DNA of 18,152 bases from Flemingiibacterium sp045634005 (GCA_045634005.1 JAZQZL010000010.1:1-18152); one strand, 5' to 3'; counted from the stretch's first letter, positions 8,567-16,347 are shown. The notes: generated by a model from the sequence alone, not told the origin. Numbers and translations are program-made.

Positions 8567-8678
8567 CGTTCTCCCCGAGCACGAAGCGCGTGGGCAAAGC
8601 GAGCGGCACGCGCTCGTAGGCGTACCGTCGTGTGCGCCGTCCCCTACGGAAGGCGATAGCGCGCGATGTAGCCCCCTC

Positions 8679-8713
8679 TTGACATTTCCCCAAAATATGT
8701 TAAACTATATAAT
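8679..8713 (+). promoter_or_regulatory. Promoter region of the gatCAB operon
   Basis: A perfect TTGACA (8679-8684) lies 16 bp before TAAACT (8701-8706), a usable pair. A perfect TATAAT (8708-8713) sits just downstream but is 23 bp from the TTGACA. Either -10 may be used. The leader would be about 35-45 nt. Confidence 0.65.
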
Positions 8714-8754
8714 GGATAGATATTGTGCAACCGCACCACCGAAAGGATACCACT

Positions 8755-9045
8755 ATGCTTGTAACCGATAAAGACTCCCTTTCACAACTGAAAAAGCTCA
8801 ATAAGCTCGCGCTGACTGCGGCACAGGACGAGGATACGCTCACCTTCTTCGCCGCAAAAAACGCCGAGCTTGAAAAAATGGCAGCGCTCGATACCGAGTG
8901 CGTTGAAGCGATGATTCGCGTTATGCCGATTTCTGCCGTCCTGCGCGAGGATAAGGCAACCGCACACTTCACGCGTGACGAGCTTCAGGCATCCGCACCC
9001 GATGTCCGCGGCGGCTACTTAAAAGTACCCCGTTTGCTTGAATGA
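8755..9045 (+). CDS. gatC: Asp/Glu-tRNA amidotransferase subunit C
   Basis: GatC is the small subunit that wraps between GatA and GatB in the tRNA-dependent amidotransferase, which makes Gln-tRNA(Gln) and/or Asn-tRNA(Asn). The 96-residue product has family hallmarks: an early KLNKLALTAAQDE helix, LRED (63-66), ASAPDVRGGYLKVPRLLE at the end, and the standard length. I chose the ATG at 8755, with AAAGGA about 8 nt upstream, over an in-frame GTG at 8725 that has no ribosome site. It is the first gene of the gatCAB operon. gatA begins 13 nt after its stop. Confidence 0.93.
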   Translation: MLVTDKDSLSQLKKLNKLALTAAQDEDTLTFFAAKNAELEKMAALDTECVEAMIRVMPISAVLREDKATAHFTRDELQASAPDVRGGYLKVPRLLE

Positions 9046-9058
9046 TGAGGGGTGCGAA

Positions 9059-10255
9059 ATGAAGCTGTATATATCGAAAAACAAAACCGTCGGCGCAAGT
9101 CCCGTCGTGCTCGACGATATGATACTCACCGCCGACGGCACTGCCGCAGGCTCAAAAATGCTCAACAATTACAAAAGCCCATTCGACGCGACGCTCACAA
9201 AGAGCCTAAGCGCTGCGGGCTACTCCGTCGCAGGCAAAGCGAACGTCGGAGAGTTCGGCATAGACCTCCTCGGCGAAACGTCGTATTTCGGCGCAGTCAC
9301 CGACAAAAGCGGAAATCTTTGCCTTGCATCTGCCGAAATCGTCAGATCGGGCGAAGCGGTTGCCGCCGTAGGACTCGACGTAAACGGCGCACAGCGACGC
9401 GCAGCGGCGCTTGCAGGTCTTGTTTATATGAAGCCGACCTACGGCACAGTTTCGCGCTTTGGCACGGTTTCCGTGGCAGCTTCGGGCGAATGTATCGGCG
9501 TTATGGCAAAGAACGTTTCCGAATGCAAGGCTGCGCTCGCGGCTGTCGTCGGTCACGATGCGGCGGACGGCACTTCCCTCTCTGAAGAAGCGTGTGATCG
9601 CGTTAAGAACGGAGCCGTACGCCTAAAAAAAGCGGCAATCATCAAAAATTTCACCGCGAACGTTGATGACGGCACCGCCACAAGGACAGAGGCGGCACGG
9701 GCTGCGCTCACGGCTGAAGGCATCACCGTCGATGAGATCGACTGTGACGTGCTCACGCACGCAAAAACCGCGTGGGGCGTGCTTATGTGCGCCGAGCTTT
9801 GCAGTAATCTTTCGCGCTACGACGGCGTAAAATACGGCCACCGAAGCGAAAATTACACCACGCTCGACGAGCTTTACACAAACAGCCGTACCGAGGCGTT
9901 TGGCGAGCTTGTAAAGACCGCCATCCTCTACGGCTCAGCGGTCCTCTCCGAGGGCAACTATATCCAAGTTTACGACAAAGCGCTTCGCGTACGCAGAGTT
10001 ATCACCGAAGCGCTCGCAAGGCTTCACCGCGAGTACGACGTGCTTATAATTCCCGCGTGCTCAAAAAGCGCGTACACCTTGGACAATGTCGCCGCAAGCA
10101 AGCAGCTCCCGTTTGACGAAGCGCTCTATACCGCGCCGGCATCAATCTCGGGCGTCCCCGCGGCGGTCGCCGGCGGCATTCAGCTAATCGGCGCACCGTT
10201 TTCCGAAAACACGCTCTTCGAAGCGGCAAAGATCATCACGGGAGAGACTGAATAA
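9059..10255 (+). CDS. gatA: GatA homologue lacking the amidase catalytic triad
   Basis: GatA normally hydrolyses glutamine and feeds ammonia to GatB. This 398-residue protein is clearly GatA-derived: GSKMLNNY (31-38), KPTYGTVSRFG (125-135), NLSRYDGVKYGHRS (250-263) and IQLIGAPFSENTLF (374-387) are family blocks. Yet the usual PVAIKDNI is PVVLDDMI, so the catalytic Lys is Asp19. The usual GGSSGGS cis-Ser motif reads VRSGEA (95-100). The usual DTGGSIR is DVNGAQR, so the nucleophile Ser is Ala111. About 60 N-terminal residues and about 8 between the last two motifs are missing against the usual length of about 485. The frame is open throughout. The ATG at 9059 has GAGGGG 6 nt upstream. It is probably a structural subunit without glutaminase activity. 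Confidence 0.88.
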   Translation: MKLYISKNKTVGASPVVLDDMILTADGTAAGSKMLNNYKSPFDATLTKSLSAAGYSVAGKANVGEFGIDLLGETSYFGAVTDKSGNLCLASAEIVRSGEAVAAVGLDVNGAQRRAAALAGLVYMKPTYGTVSRFGTVSVAASGECIGVMAKNVSECKAALAAVVGHDAADGTSLSEEACDRVKNGAVRLKKAAIIKNFTANVDDGTATRTEAARAALTAEGITVDEIDCDVLTHAKTAWGVLMCAELCSNLSRYDGVKYGHRSENYTTLDELYTNSRTEAFGELVKTAILYGSAVLSEGNYIQVYDKALRVRRVITEALARLHREYDVLIIPACSKSAYTLDNVAASKQLPFDEALYTAPASISGVPAAVAGGIQLIGAPFSENTLFEAAKIITGETE

Positions 10256-11692
10256 ATGAGATACGAAACCCTTATCGGTCTTGAGGTTCATATCGAGCTT
10301 GCAACCGAATCGAAAATATTCTGCTCCTGTAAGGCGAAATTCGGCGGTGAACCAAACACACACGTTTGCCCTGCCTGCTCGGGTATGCCCGGAACGCTTC
10401 CAATTCTCAACCGCCGCGCGATCGAGCTCGGTATGACGGCAGGTATGATGCTCGGCTGTGAGATAAGCGGCACCACCGCCTTTGACAGAAAAAGCTACTA
10501 TTACCCCGACCTTCCAAGCTCGTATCAGACGACACAGCACTTTGCGCCCATAGCCGTAAACGGCACGCTCGAGATCGGCACAGAAGCGGGCAAAAAGTCC
10601 GTACGCATCAAGCAGATACACCTCGAGGAGGACGCAGGCAAGCTTATACACGACGCCGCCACGGGAGCAACGCTCATCGACTATAACCGCGCAGGCGTAC
10701 CGCTTATCGAGATAGTTTCAGAGCCCGATCTTTCGAGTGCAGCACAGGCAGTTGCTTACCTTGAACAACTTCGCTCAAGGCTTCGCTTTGCCGGCGTTTC
10801 CGACTGCCGTATGGAGGAGGGCTCGATGAGATGCGACGTAAACCTTTCCGTACGTCCCGAGGGCTCGGATAAGCTCGGCGTACGCACCGAAATAAAGAAT
10901 ATGAACTCGCTCACGGCGATAATGCGTGCTATTGAATACGAGAGCTCGCGCCATATCGACGCGCTTGAGAGAGACACCGAGGCGCTCACTCCCGCAACAC
11001 GACGTTGGGACGACGGCGAGGGCAAAACCTTCGCAATGCGCGACAAGGAAACGGCAAGCGACTACCGATATTTTCCCGACCCTAACATTATGCCCGTCGT
11101 TATCGACAGTGCATGGCAGGACAGCGTAAGAAAAGCGCTCCCCGAGCTTCCCGAGGCAAAGCGTGCGCGCTACGTCGGAGAGCTTGGACTCTGTGAGTAC
11201 GATGCCGATCTTCTGTGCGATAGCCGGGCACTCTGCAACGCATTCGAGGCGGCGCTTCACGTATGCCACTCTGCAAAGGAGGCGGCGAATTGGCTTATCT
11301 GCGACTGCACGGCCATTCTTAACAAGCGGCAGATGTCGCCCGACGAGCTTCCCGTCGACGGAAGATCGCTCGGCACGCTGATAAAGCTTTGCACGAACGG
11401 CACCGTGAGCCGCGGCAACGGAAAGAAGATACTGTCCGCGATGTTTGACGCGCCCGTTGATCCCGAGGCTTACGCAAGGGAAAACGACTTCATCGTTTCT
11501 GCCGACCAAGGCAGGATGGACGAGGTAATCGCCGAGGCTGTGGCATCTGACCCGAAGGCTGTCGCCGACTATAAGGGCGGCAAGGAAAAAGCGCTCCTCG
11601 CGATTTTCGGCAAGTGTATGAAGGCGCTTCGCGGTAACTGCGATCCGGGGAAGCTTCGCGAGGCACTTATCGAGTATATTGACAAGCAATAA
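10256..11692 (+). CDS. gatB: Asp/Glu-tRNA amidotransferase subunit B
   Basis: GatB binds the mischarged tRNA, activates its Asp or Glu side chain with ATP and transfers ammonia to it. The 478-residue length is standard. The family start YETLIGLEVHIEL, the metal-site cysteines Cys23, Cys25, Cys38 and Cys41 (FCSCK and CPACSG), the ATP/Mg block QIHLEEDAGK, DYNRAGVPLIEIVSEPD, and the C-terminal YqeY-like tail domain (about 330-478) are all present. Nothing looks degenerate, unlike the neighbouring gatA. The ATG follows the gatA stop directly (TAAATG), so translation is probably coupled. Confidence 0.96.
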   Translation: MRYETLIGLEVHIELATESKIFCSCKAKFGGEPNTHVCPACSGMPGTLPILNRRAIELGMTAGMMLGCEISGTTAFDRKSYYYPDLPSSYQTTQHFAPIAVNGTLEIGTEAGKKSVRIKQIHLEEDAGKLIHDAATGATLIDYNRAGVPLIEIVSEPDLSSAAQAVAYLEQLRSRLRFAGVSDCRMEEGSMRCDVNLSVRPEGSDKLGVRTEIKNMNSLTAIMRAIEYESSRHIDALERDTEALTPATRRWDDGEGKTFAMRDKETASDYRYFPDPNIMPVVIDSAWQDSVRKALPELPEAKRARYVGELGLCEYDADLLCDSRALCNAFEAALHVCHSAKEAANWLICDCTAILNKRQMSPDELPVDGRSLGTLIKLCTNGTVSRGNGKKILSAMFDAPVDPEAYARENDFIVSADQGRMDEVIAEAVASDPKAVADYKGGKEKALLAIFGKCMKALRGNCDPGKLREALIEYIDKQ

Positions 11693-11729
11693 TTACCGTG
11701 TATCACCAAAAACAAATGGAGGCATTTTT

Positions 11730-13280
11730 ATGAAGCGTCTGCGTTATTTAGCTGTAATACTCGCCGTTTTAACGGTACTTTCCGTGTTGCCGATTTCGGC
11801 GGCGAACAAGGCCGTGCTTCGCACCTCGAACAGCGACACCGATTACGTTAAATTCACCATAATCGGCTCCACCGTTAAGGTCGAGGGCAAGGTTATATGC
11901 GATGATCTTGCACAGCTTTGGCTTCGCTCGGACAAGGTCAACGTAGCGAACGCGCACAGCAAGATCATAAACGTAAAAAGCGGCGAATATTTCTGCGAAA
12001 CCCTCTCGCTCGAGGGAATCACAGAGCCGAGAGATATCACCGTATACACCTACAAGGATCCCGGCGACGGCTACTTCTGGAGCTTTATCTGGAAAACCGT
12101 GAAAATTGAGGCGTGCAGCGGCGGCTACCGCTTCGTGACCTCCGATATAGAAAAGCACAACGCGGAGAAGCTATCGGGCTGGGTAAATCCGGCAGAGGCA
12201 CTCGAAATGAACTCCGCCACTGTAAAAAGTGCATCTGACAACATCTGTGCAGGAATCGAGGGCGACTACAACAAGGTCTTTGCGCTTCACAAATGGGTTG
12301 CGGAAAACATCTATTACGATTACGATTACTACTACGGCAGATCCGGCAATATAGCCTACGACTCCGAGGCTGTGCTCGAAACGCGCCGCAGTGTCTGCGA
12401 GGGATACGCGCGTCTGCTGTGTGATCTGATTCGCGCGCAGGGCATTCCCGCGATACTCACCTCGACGTATGCCGCAGGCATAAGCGTTGACGACTTCGCC
12501 TCCACCGCCTCAAATGCGACCAAGAGCAATCACGCGCACACAGAGGCGTTTGTCGACGGCAGATGGATAACGATGGATGCAACGTGGGATTCTGGCAACA
12601 AATACGAAAACGGCGAATTCAAGACCAAGGCACCCGACAGCTTCTATTATTTCGACATCACACCCGAATGCTTCTCATACGACCACAAGATAATACGCCG
12701 TCAGCAGTCAGCGCCCGAGGATACGCCTGCCGATTGGGCAAAGCCCGAGGTAAGTCAGGCGCTTTCAAACAGACTCGTTCCAAGCTCGCTTCAGACGGAC
12801 TACGCAGACAACATAACGCGTCGCGATTTTTGTATACTGCTTATGAATATGCTCTGCCGCGCAGAGGGCGTCGACTCCGTGGAGTCGCTTCTCGCGGCGA
12901 ACGGCATCACAGAAACAGAAACGCCGTTTAACGACGTAAACGATATTTCGGTGACCGCCGCAAGCAAGCTCGGCATCGTAAACGGCGTGACCGCCACCAG
13001 ATTCTCGCCAAACACAAGCATCAAGCGTCAGGAGGCGGCGGCTATGATAAAGCGCGCGGCGTCCGTGCTCGGTGTAAGCGGAGATACTGCCGGCGCGGCA
13101 TTCTCCGATACGGCAGAAAGTCCATCGTGGGCAGTCGAAGCGATCGCGTTCACGTCGTCGCTTAAATCCTCAAGCGGTGCGCGTGTTATGGGCGGCGTCG
13201 GAAACGGCGCGTTCGATCCTACCGGCACCTTCACCCGTCAGCAGGCGATACTTACCGTATACCGTCTGTTTGGATGCTGA
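11730..13280 (+). CDS. Secreted transglutaminase-like protein with three SLH repeats
   Basis: The 516-residue product begins with a signal peptide (MKRLRY, then a hydrophobic stretch to PISAANKA). A beta-rich region of unknown type follows (about 28-135). The transglutaminase/protease-like domain has its triad in place: Cys223 in RSVCEGYA, His270 in NHAHTEAF and Asp283 in TMDATWD. The C-terminus holds three SLH-type repeats (about 335-380, 399-450 and 458-516) that would fix it to the cell wall. I chose the ATG at 11730 because ATGGAGG lies 7 nt before it. It starts 37 nt after gatB with no terminator between, so read-through from gatCAB is likely. The function may be peptide cleavage or cross-linking at the surface; the substrate is unknown. 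Confidence 0.9.
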   Translation: MKRLRYLAVILAVLTVLSVLPISAANKAVLRTSNSDTDYVKFTIIGSTVKVEGKVICDDLAQLWLRSDKVNVANAHSKIINVKSGEYFCETLSLEGITEPRDITVYTYKDPGDGYFWSFIWKTVKIEACSGGYRFVTSDIEKHNAEKLSGWVNPAEALEMNSATVKSASDNICAGIEGDYNKVFALHKWVAENIYYDYDYYYGRSGNIAYDSEAVLETRRSVCEGYARLLCDLIRAQGIPAILTSTYAAGISVDDFASTASNATKSNHAHTEAFVDGRWITMDATWDSGNKYENGEFKTKAPDSFYYFDITPECFSYDHKIIRRQQSAPEDTPADWAKPEVSQALSNRLVPSSLQTDYADNITRRDFCILLMNMLCRAEGVDSVESLLAANGITETETPFNDVNDISVTAASKLGIVNGVTATRFSPNTSIKRQEAAAMIKRAASVLGVSGDTAGAAFSDTAESPSWAVEAIAFTSSLKSSSGARVMGGVGNGAFDPTGTFTRQQAILTVYRLFGC

Positions 13281-13287
13281 TATGTTT

Positions 13288-13318
13288 CACCTCCGAGGTA
13301 GTGCTCGGAGGTGTTTTT
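13288..13318 (+). terminator. Terminator of the gatCAB-SLH protein unit
   Basis: CACCTCCGAG (13288-13297) and CTCGGAGGTG (13304-13313) form a perfect 10-bp stem with a 6-nt loop, followed by TTTTT. It begins 8 nt after the stop codon. Confidence 0.93.
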
Positions 13319-13319
13319 G

Positions 13320-13414
13320 TTCGCACGCCGCTCGTGTAGGTCGGGATGCGAAACGCCTTCCTTACAGAAATAACGCCAAGGCGTGCGAGGGGATTCCCTG
13401 CGAGCCCTAGGCTC
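13320..13414. repeat. Intergenic hairpin cluster
   Basis: After the terminator come three small stems: TTCGCA/TGCGAA (13320-13325 with 13347-13352), ACGCCTT/AAGGCGT (13353-13359 with 13378-13384) and GAGCC/GGCTC (13402-13406 with 13410-13414). The 12-mer TCCCTGCGAGCC (13395-13406) occurs again at 16157-16168 in another intergenic region, which suggests a shared repeat family. No gene is seen. Confidence 0.5.
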
Positions 13415-13467
13415 ACAGTCCGCCGAACACACCGGATGTCAATATGTGCTGTTTTCGCCAATACCTA

Positions 13468-13496
13468 TTGACTTTTACTAATAAATTTGTTATAAT
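13468..13496 (+). promoter_or_regulatory. Sigma-A promoter for the acyltransferase-symporter unit
   Basis: TTGACT (13468-13473) and a perfect TATAAT (13491-13496) are spaced by 17 bp. Transcription would start about 30 nt before the ATG at 13532. Confidence 0.85.
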
Positions 13497-13531
13497 ACTA
13501 ACGAATTATTTGTTTACGGAAGTACACGTCT

Positions 13532-14686
13532 ATGAGCATAAAGCATAAAGTAGTATGGCATCTTCTACGCCCACCCGTTGCGCTGTTTTTGCGCATCAAG
13601 TTCGGGTATACGTCCTGCCGCGTTAAGTCGTGCGACCTGCCCGAAAATTACATAGTTCTCGCAAATCACGCGACAGACTTCGACCCCCTTATGGTCGCGA
13701 CCTCCTTCCGTCGCCAGATGTACTGCGTCGGAAGCGAGCATATCTCGCGTTGGAAAATAGCGTACCCGATAATAAAATTCCTCGTGGATCCGATAATGCG
13801 CAAAAAGGGAATGAGCGCCTCACACGCTATCATCGACATCCTGCGAAAGCTAAGACATGGCGAAAACGTGTTTATGTTCGCGGAGGGAGTGCGTACGTGG
13901 GACGGTGTCACCTGCCCTATCGCGCCGACTACGGGACAGCTTGTCAAGAAGGCAGGCTGCGGACTTATCACATATAGGCTCGTCGGCGGATTTTTCATCT
14001 CCCCCGGCTGGTCAAAGCACACCCGTCGCGGATACTGCCGCGGCGACGTTGTGAACATATACACGAAGGAACAAATCTCCGCAATGAGCGTCGACGAAAT
14101 AAACGCGGCTATAGTGCGCGACCTACACGAGGACGCGTACGCACGCCAGCTCGCCGCTCCGAAAAAGTACCGCGGAAAAGGTCTTATGGAGGGCATTGAG
14201 AGTCTGCTCTTTATTTGCCCAGAATGCGGAAAGTCCGAAACCCTCACCGCAAGCGGCAACACGGCAAAGTGTTGGGGCTGCGGTATGACGCTCGCCATCG
14301 ACGAATACGGTATGCTGTCCGGCACGCGCTTCAAAACCGTGCGTGAGCTGTCCGACTGGCAGACGAAGCTCGTTGAAAAGGCAGCTCGCGAGGGGGATTC
14401 GTACACGGCAAGCTCCGCTACGCTCATTCTCGTCGACGAGGACGAAAGAGTTGTGTCACGCGGTGCGGCAACGCTCGGACCGGACGGATTTACTATAGGA
14501 GACGTTCACCTCACACTTTCCGAGATAAGCGATATGGCATTCCACGGACGGCGTAAGGTCGTGTTCTCCTCGGGCAAGAGCTACTACGAGCTCGTTCCCG
14601 ACGACAGAGTAAACGTCATAAAATTCGTATGGCTTTACAGAGAGCTTAAACGGTTAGAATCGCTCGAAGCAGCGGTTGTTCAATAA
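13532..14686 (+). CDS. PlsC-type acyltransferase with C-terminal zinc-ribbon extension
   Basis: The N-terminal part (about 1-210) is a 1-acyl-glycerol-3-phosphate acyltransferase-like domain that would make or remodel phospholipids at the membrane. The HX4D motif NHATDFD has His46 and Asp51, and the second motif FAEGVR lies at 116-121. After it comes an added region: a zinc ribbon (Cys229/232, Cys247/250) and a C-terminal segment of about 130 residues that I do not recognise. The latter is mostly strands, ending in a helix. At 384 residues the protein is much longer than plain PlsC, usually about 200-250. The ribosome site is weak (GGAAG). The symporter gene follows after 19 nt. The acyl acceptor is uncertain. 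Confidence 0.85.
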   Translation: MSIKHKVVWHLLRPPVALFLRIKFGYTSCRVKSCDLPENYIVLANHATDFDPLMVATSFRRQMYCVGSEHISRWKIAYPIIKFLVDPIMRKKGMSASHAIIDILRKLRHGENVFMFAEGVRTWDGVTCPIAPTTGQLVKKAGCGLITYRLVGGFFISPGWSKHTRRGYCRGDVVNIYTKEQISAMSVDEINAAIVRDLHEDAYARQLAAPKKYRGKGLMEGIESLLFICPECGKSETLTASGNTAKCWGCGMTLAIDEYGMLSGTRFKTVRELSDWQTKLVEKAAREGDSYTASSATLILVDEDERVVSRGAATLGPDGFTIGDVHLTLSEISDMAFHGRRKVVFSSGKSYYELVPDDRVNVIKFVWLYRELKRLESLEAAVVQ

Positions 14687-14705
14687 AGAAAGGCAGGTTT
14701 AAAAT

Positions 14706-16076
14706 ATGGATTTTTCATCGGCTAACACAGAACTTTGGGCGCCAATAGTTCAGATAGGCATTATAGCGTCGCTTATGATGCTGTCGAACGTCCTCGTCAG
14801 AAAGATTCCGTTTATTCGCAAAACCCTTCTGCCGCTTTCCGTGCTCGCAGGATTTATACTTCTTATCATTCGCACCGCGGGAATAGTCAATATGAGCGCA
14901 GAGTTCCTTGAAACGCTCACCTATCACGCACTCGCCCTCGGCTTTATCGCTATGGCTCTGCGTGTTCCCGAAAAGACGTCCGCATCGTCAGCGCTCACAG
15001 GCGCGAGAAGCGGCGCGCTTATAGTCAGCACGTATCTCGTTCAGGGCATTATCGGACTTCTCATCTCGCTCGGATTTGCCTACACCGTAAAGCCGGACCT
15101 TTTCAAGGCGAGCGGTCTGTTACTGCCTATGGCATACGGTCAGGGCCCGGGTCAGGCTAACAACGTCGGCACCACCTACGAGGCGCTCGGCTTCACGGGC
15201 GGCCACACGTTCGGTCTTTCTCTCGCCGCTGCAGGTTATCTCTGCGCGTGCATAGTGGGAGTTATATTCCTCAACGTTTACAACAAGCGCGGCTCGATAA
15301 AGCGCCAGAAGGACAAGTCCGAGCTCTCCGGCTCCGTAACGCTTGACACCTTCCAGCATAACGGCGAGATACCGATTGCCGAATCCGTAGACAAGCTTTC
15401 GGTGCAGTTTGCGCTCGTTGCTATAATTTATCTTGTGACTTACCTCATCACGTGGGGCATCAGCTCGCTTCTTGAAGCCGTAGCGCCCGGCGTTGCCGCG
15501 ACGGTATCCACGCTTCTTTGGGGCTTTAATTTCATCATCGGCTCCGCTGTCGGTATGGGCTGCCGCGTGCTGTTCAAGCACCTTCGCTCGACGAAGCTTA
15601 TGACCCGTCAGTATCAGAACAATTACCTGCTCTCGCGCATATCCGGACTTGCGTTCGACCTTATGATCATCGCGGGTATCGCAGGCATAAACATCGACGA
15701 CCTTTCGGGGCTTTGGGTTCCTTTCATACTAATGGCAGTGCTCGGCGGTATCGCAACGTTCATCTACCTTCGCTTTATGTGCAACAGGCTCTATCCCGGA
15801 TACGAGAATGAGGGATTCTTCTCGATGTACGGTATGCTTACCGGAACGATAAGCTCCGGTGTGCTCTTACTTCGTGAGATCGACCCGGACTACAGCACTC
15901 CTGCGGCGAACAATCTCATCACGGGAAGCTCGTTCGGCATAATCTTCGGAGCACCGATGCTGCTTCTCATCAGCCTTGCCGCGCAAAGCGCGCTTATGTG
16001 CTTTATCACGGTGGGTATACTCGCAGTATACCTCGTCGCGCTGCTCGTATTTATGCTCGTAAGGAAGAAGAAATAA
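14706..16076 (+). CDS. Sodium/glutamate symporter family protein (GltS-like)
   Basis: This is a membrane protein of 456 residues with about ten to twelve hydrophobic helices. It resembles the ESS family, which takes up glutamate with sodium. The conserved glycine-rich motif GQGPGQANNVG (145-155) fits the first of the two family loops. A second pattern, EGFFSMYGMLTGTISSGVLLLR, lies in the C-terminal half. A charged cytoplasmic loop (about 195-230, KRGSIKRQKDKSE) separates the two halves. It shares a transcript with the acyltransferase (19-nt gap, AAAGG site). The actual substrate is inferred; related clostridial proteins may carry other acids. A terminator follows directly. Confidence 0.88.
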   Translation: MDFSSANTELWAPIVQIGIIASLMMLSNVLVRKIPFIRKTLLPLSVLAGFILLIIRTAGIVNMSAEFLETLTYHALALGFIAMALRVPEKTSASSALTGARSGALIVSTYLVQGIIGLLISLGFAYTVKPDLFKASGLLLPMAYGQGPGQANNVGTTYEALGFTGGHTFGLSLAAAGYLCACIVGVIFLNVYNKRGSIKRQKDKSELSGSVTLDTFQHNGEIPIAESVDKLSVQFALVAIIYLVTYLITWGISSLLEAVAPGVAATVSTLLWGFNFIIGSAVGMGCRVLFKHLRSTKLMTRQYQNNYLLSRISGLAFDLMIIAGIAGINIDDLSGLWVPFILMAVLGGIATFIYLRFMCNRLYPGYENEGFFSMYGMLTGTISSGVLLLREIDPDYSTPAANNLITGSSFGIIFGAPMLLLISLAAQSALMCFITVGILAVYLVALLVFMLVRKKK

Positions 16077-16082
16077 TCGGTT

Positions 16083-16120
16083 ACAGCGTTCTCGAAAGGG
16101 AACGCTGTTTCTTTATTTTT
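16083..16120 (+). terminator. Terminator after the GltS-like gene
   Basis: ACAGCGTTCTC (16083-16093) pairs with GGGAACGCTGT (16098-16108) around a GAAA loop, with one G-U pair, and is followed by a T-rich run. Confidence 0.93.
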
Positions 16121-16210
16121 GCGCTCTGCGCGAGGGACTCTCTCCCCGGTACGTTCTCCCTGCGAGCCAAAGCACGCAGGTGTTCCCCACACGCGAGAGC
16201 GCGCGAGATT
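16121..16210. repeat. GC-rich intergenic repeat related to the 8.5 kb block
   Basis: GCGCTCT (16121-16127) and AGAGCGC (about 16196-16202) bound an 80-nt GC-rich segment. Inside, 16138-16167 resembles 8553-8580 (CTCTCTCCCC, a few differing bases, then CGTTCTCC and GAGC). TCCCTGCGAGCC (16157-16168) also occurs at 13395-13406. No coding potential is seen. The rest of the gap up to ppdK (16211-16347) is AT-rich and holds nothing I can name. Confidence 0.5.
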
Positions 16211-16347
16211 ATACGTGCGTCGCCGTACGAAATTATCACAAAATTATATAATATGCAATAAAAAACGCACACGCGAGCGGCAAATGTTAATGAAAGCGAA
16301 GAACTTGTAAAAATTTTCTCAAAAGTATAGCCTTTTTCGAAATTGTG

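Larger units (their letters stand above)
8241..8660. repeat. GC-rich, hairpin-dense intergenic block
   Basis: This gene-free stretch differs from the AT-rich promoters on both sides. An outer 14-bp perfect inverted repeat (8257-8270 with 8567-8580), extended imperfectly on both sides, encloses about 296 bp. Inside are three perfect hairpins listed separately, a direct repeat ACGGGCGAG at 8472-8480 and 8493-8501, and the palindrome GGACGTCC (8484-8491). To the right are small stems at 8601-8615 and 8615-8648. Short open frames here look random, with no ribosome sites. It may be a miniature repeat element or a structured RNA. Confidence 0.6.

Noticed and set aside
8241..8660. A CRISPR array or tRNA cluster in the hairpin-rich gap
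   Set aside because: There are no regularly spaced identical repeats and no cloverleaf with a T-loop motif. The repeats are inverted and differ from one another.
9059..10255. gatA as a frameshifted or decaying pseudogene
   Set aside because: The frame is open over all 398 codons, conserved blocks are found throughout, it has a good ribosome site and it is closely packed between gatC and gatB. A retained, non-catalytic protein fits better.
10775..11689. A 304-codon minus-strand open frame opposite gatB
   Set aside because: It is a shadow of the conserved gatB coding sequence.
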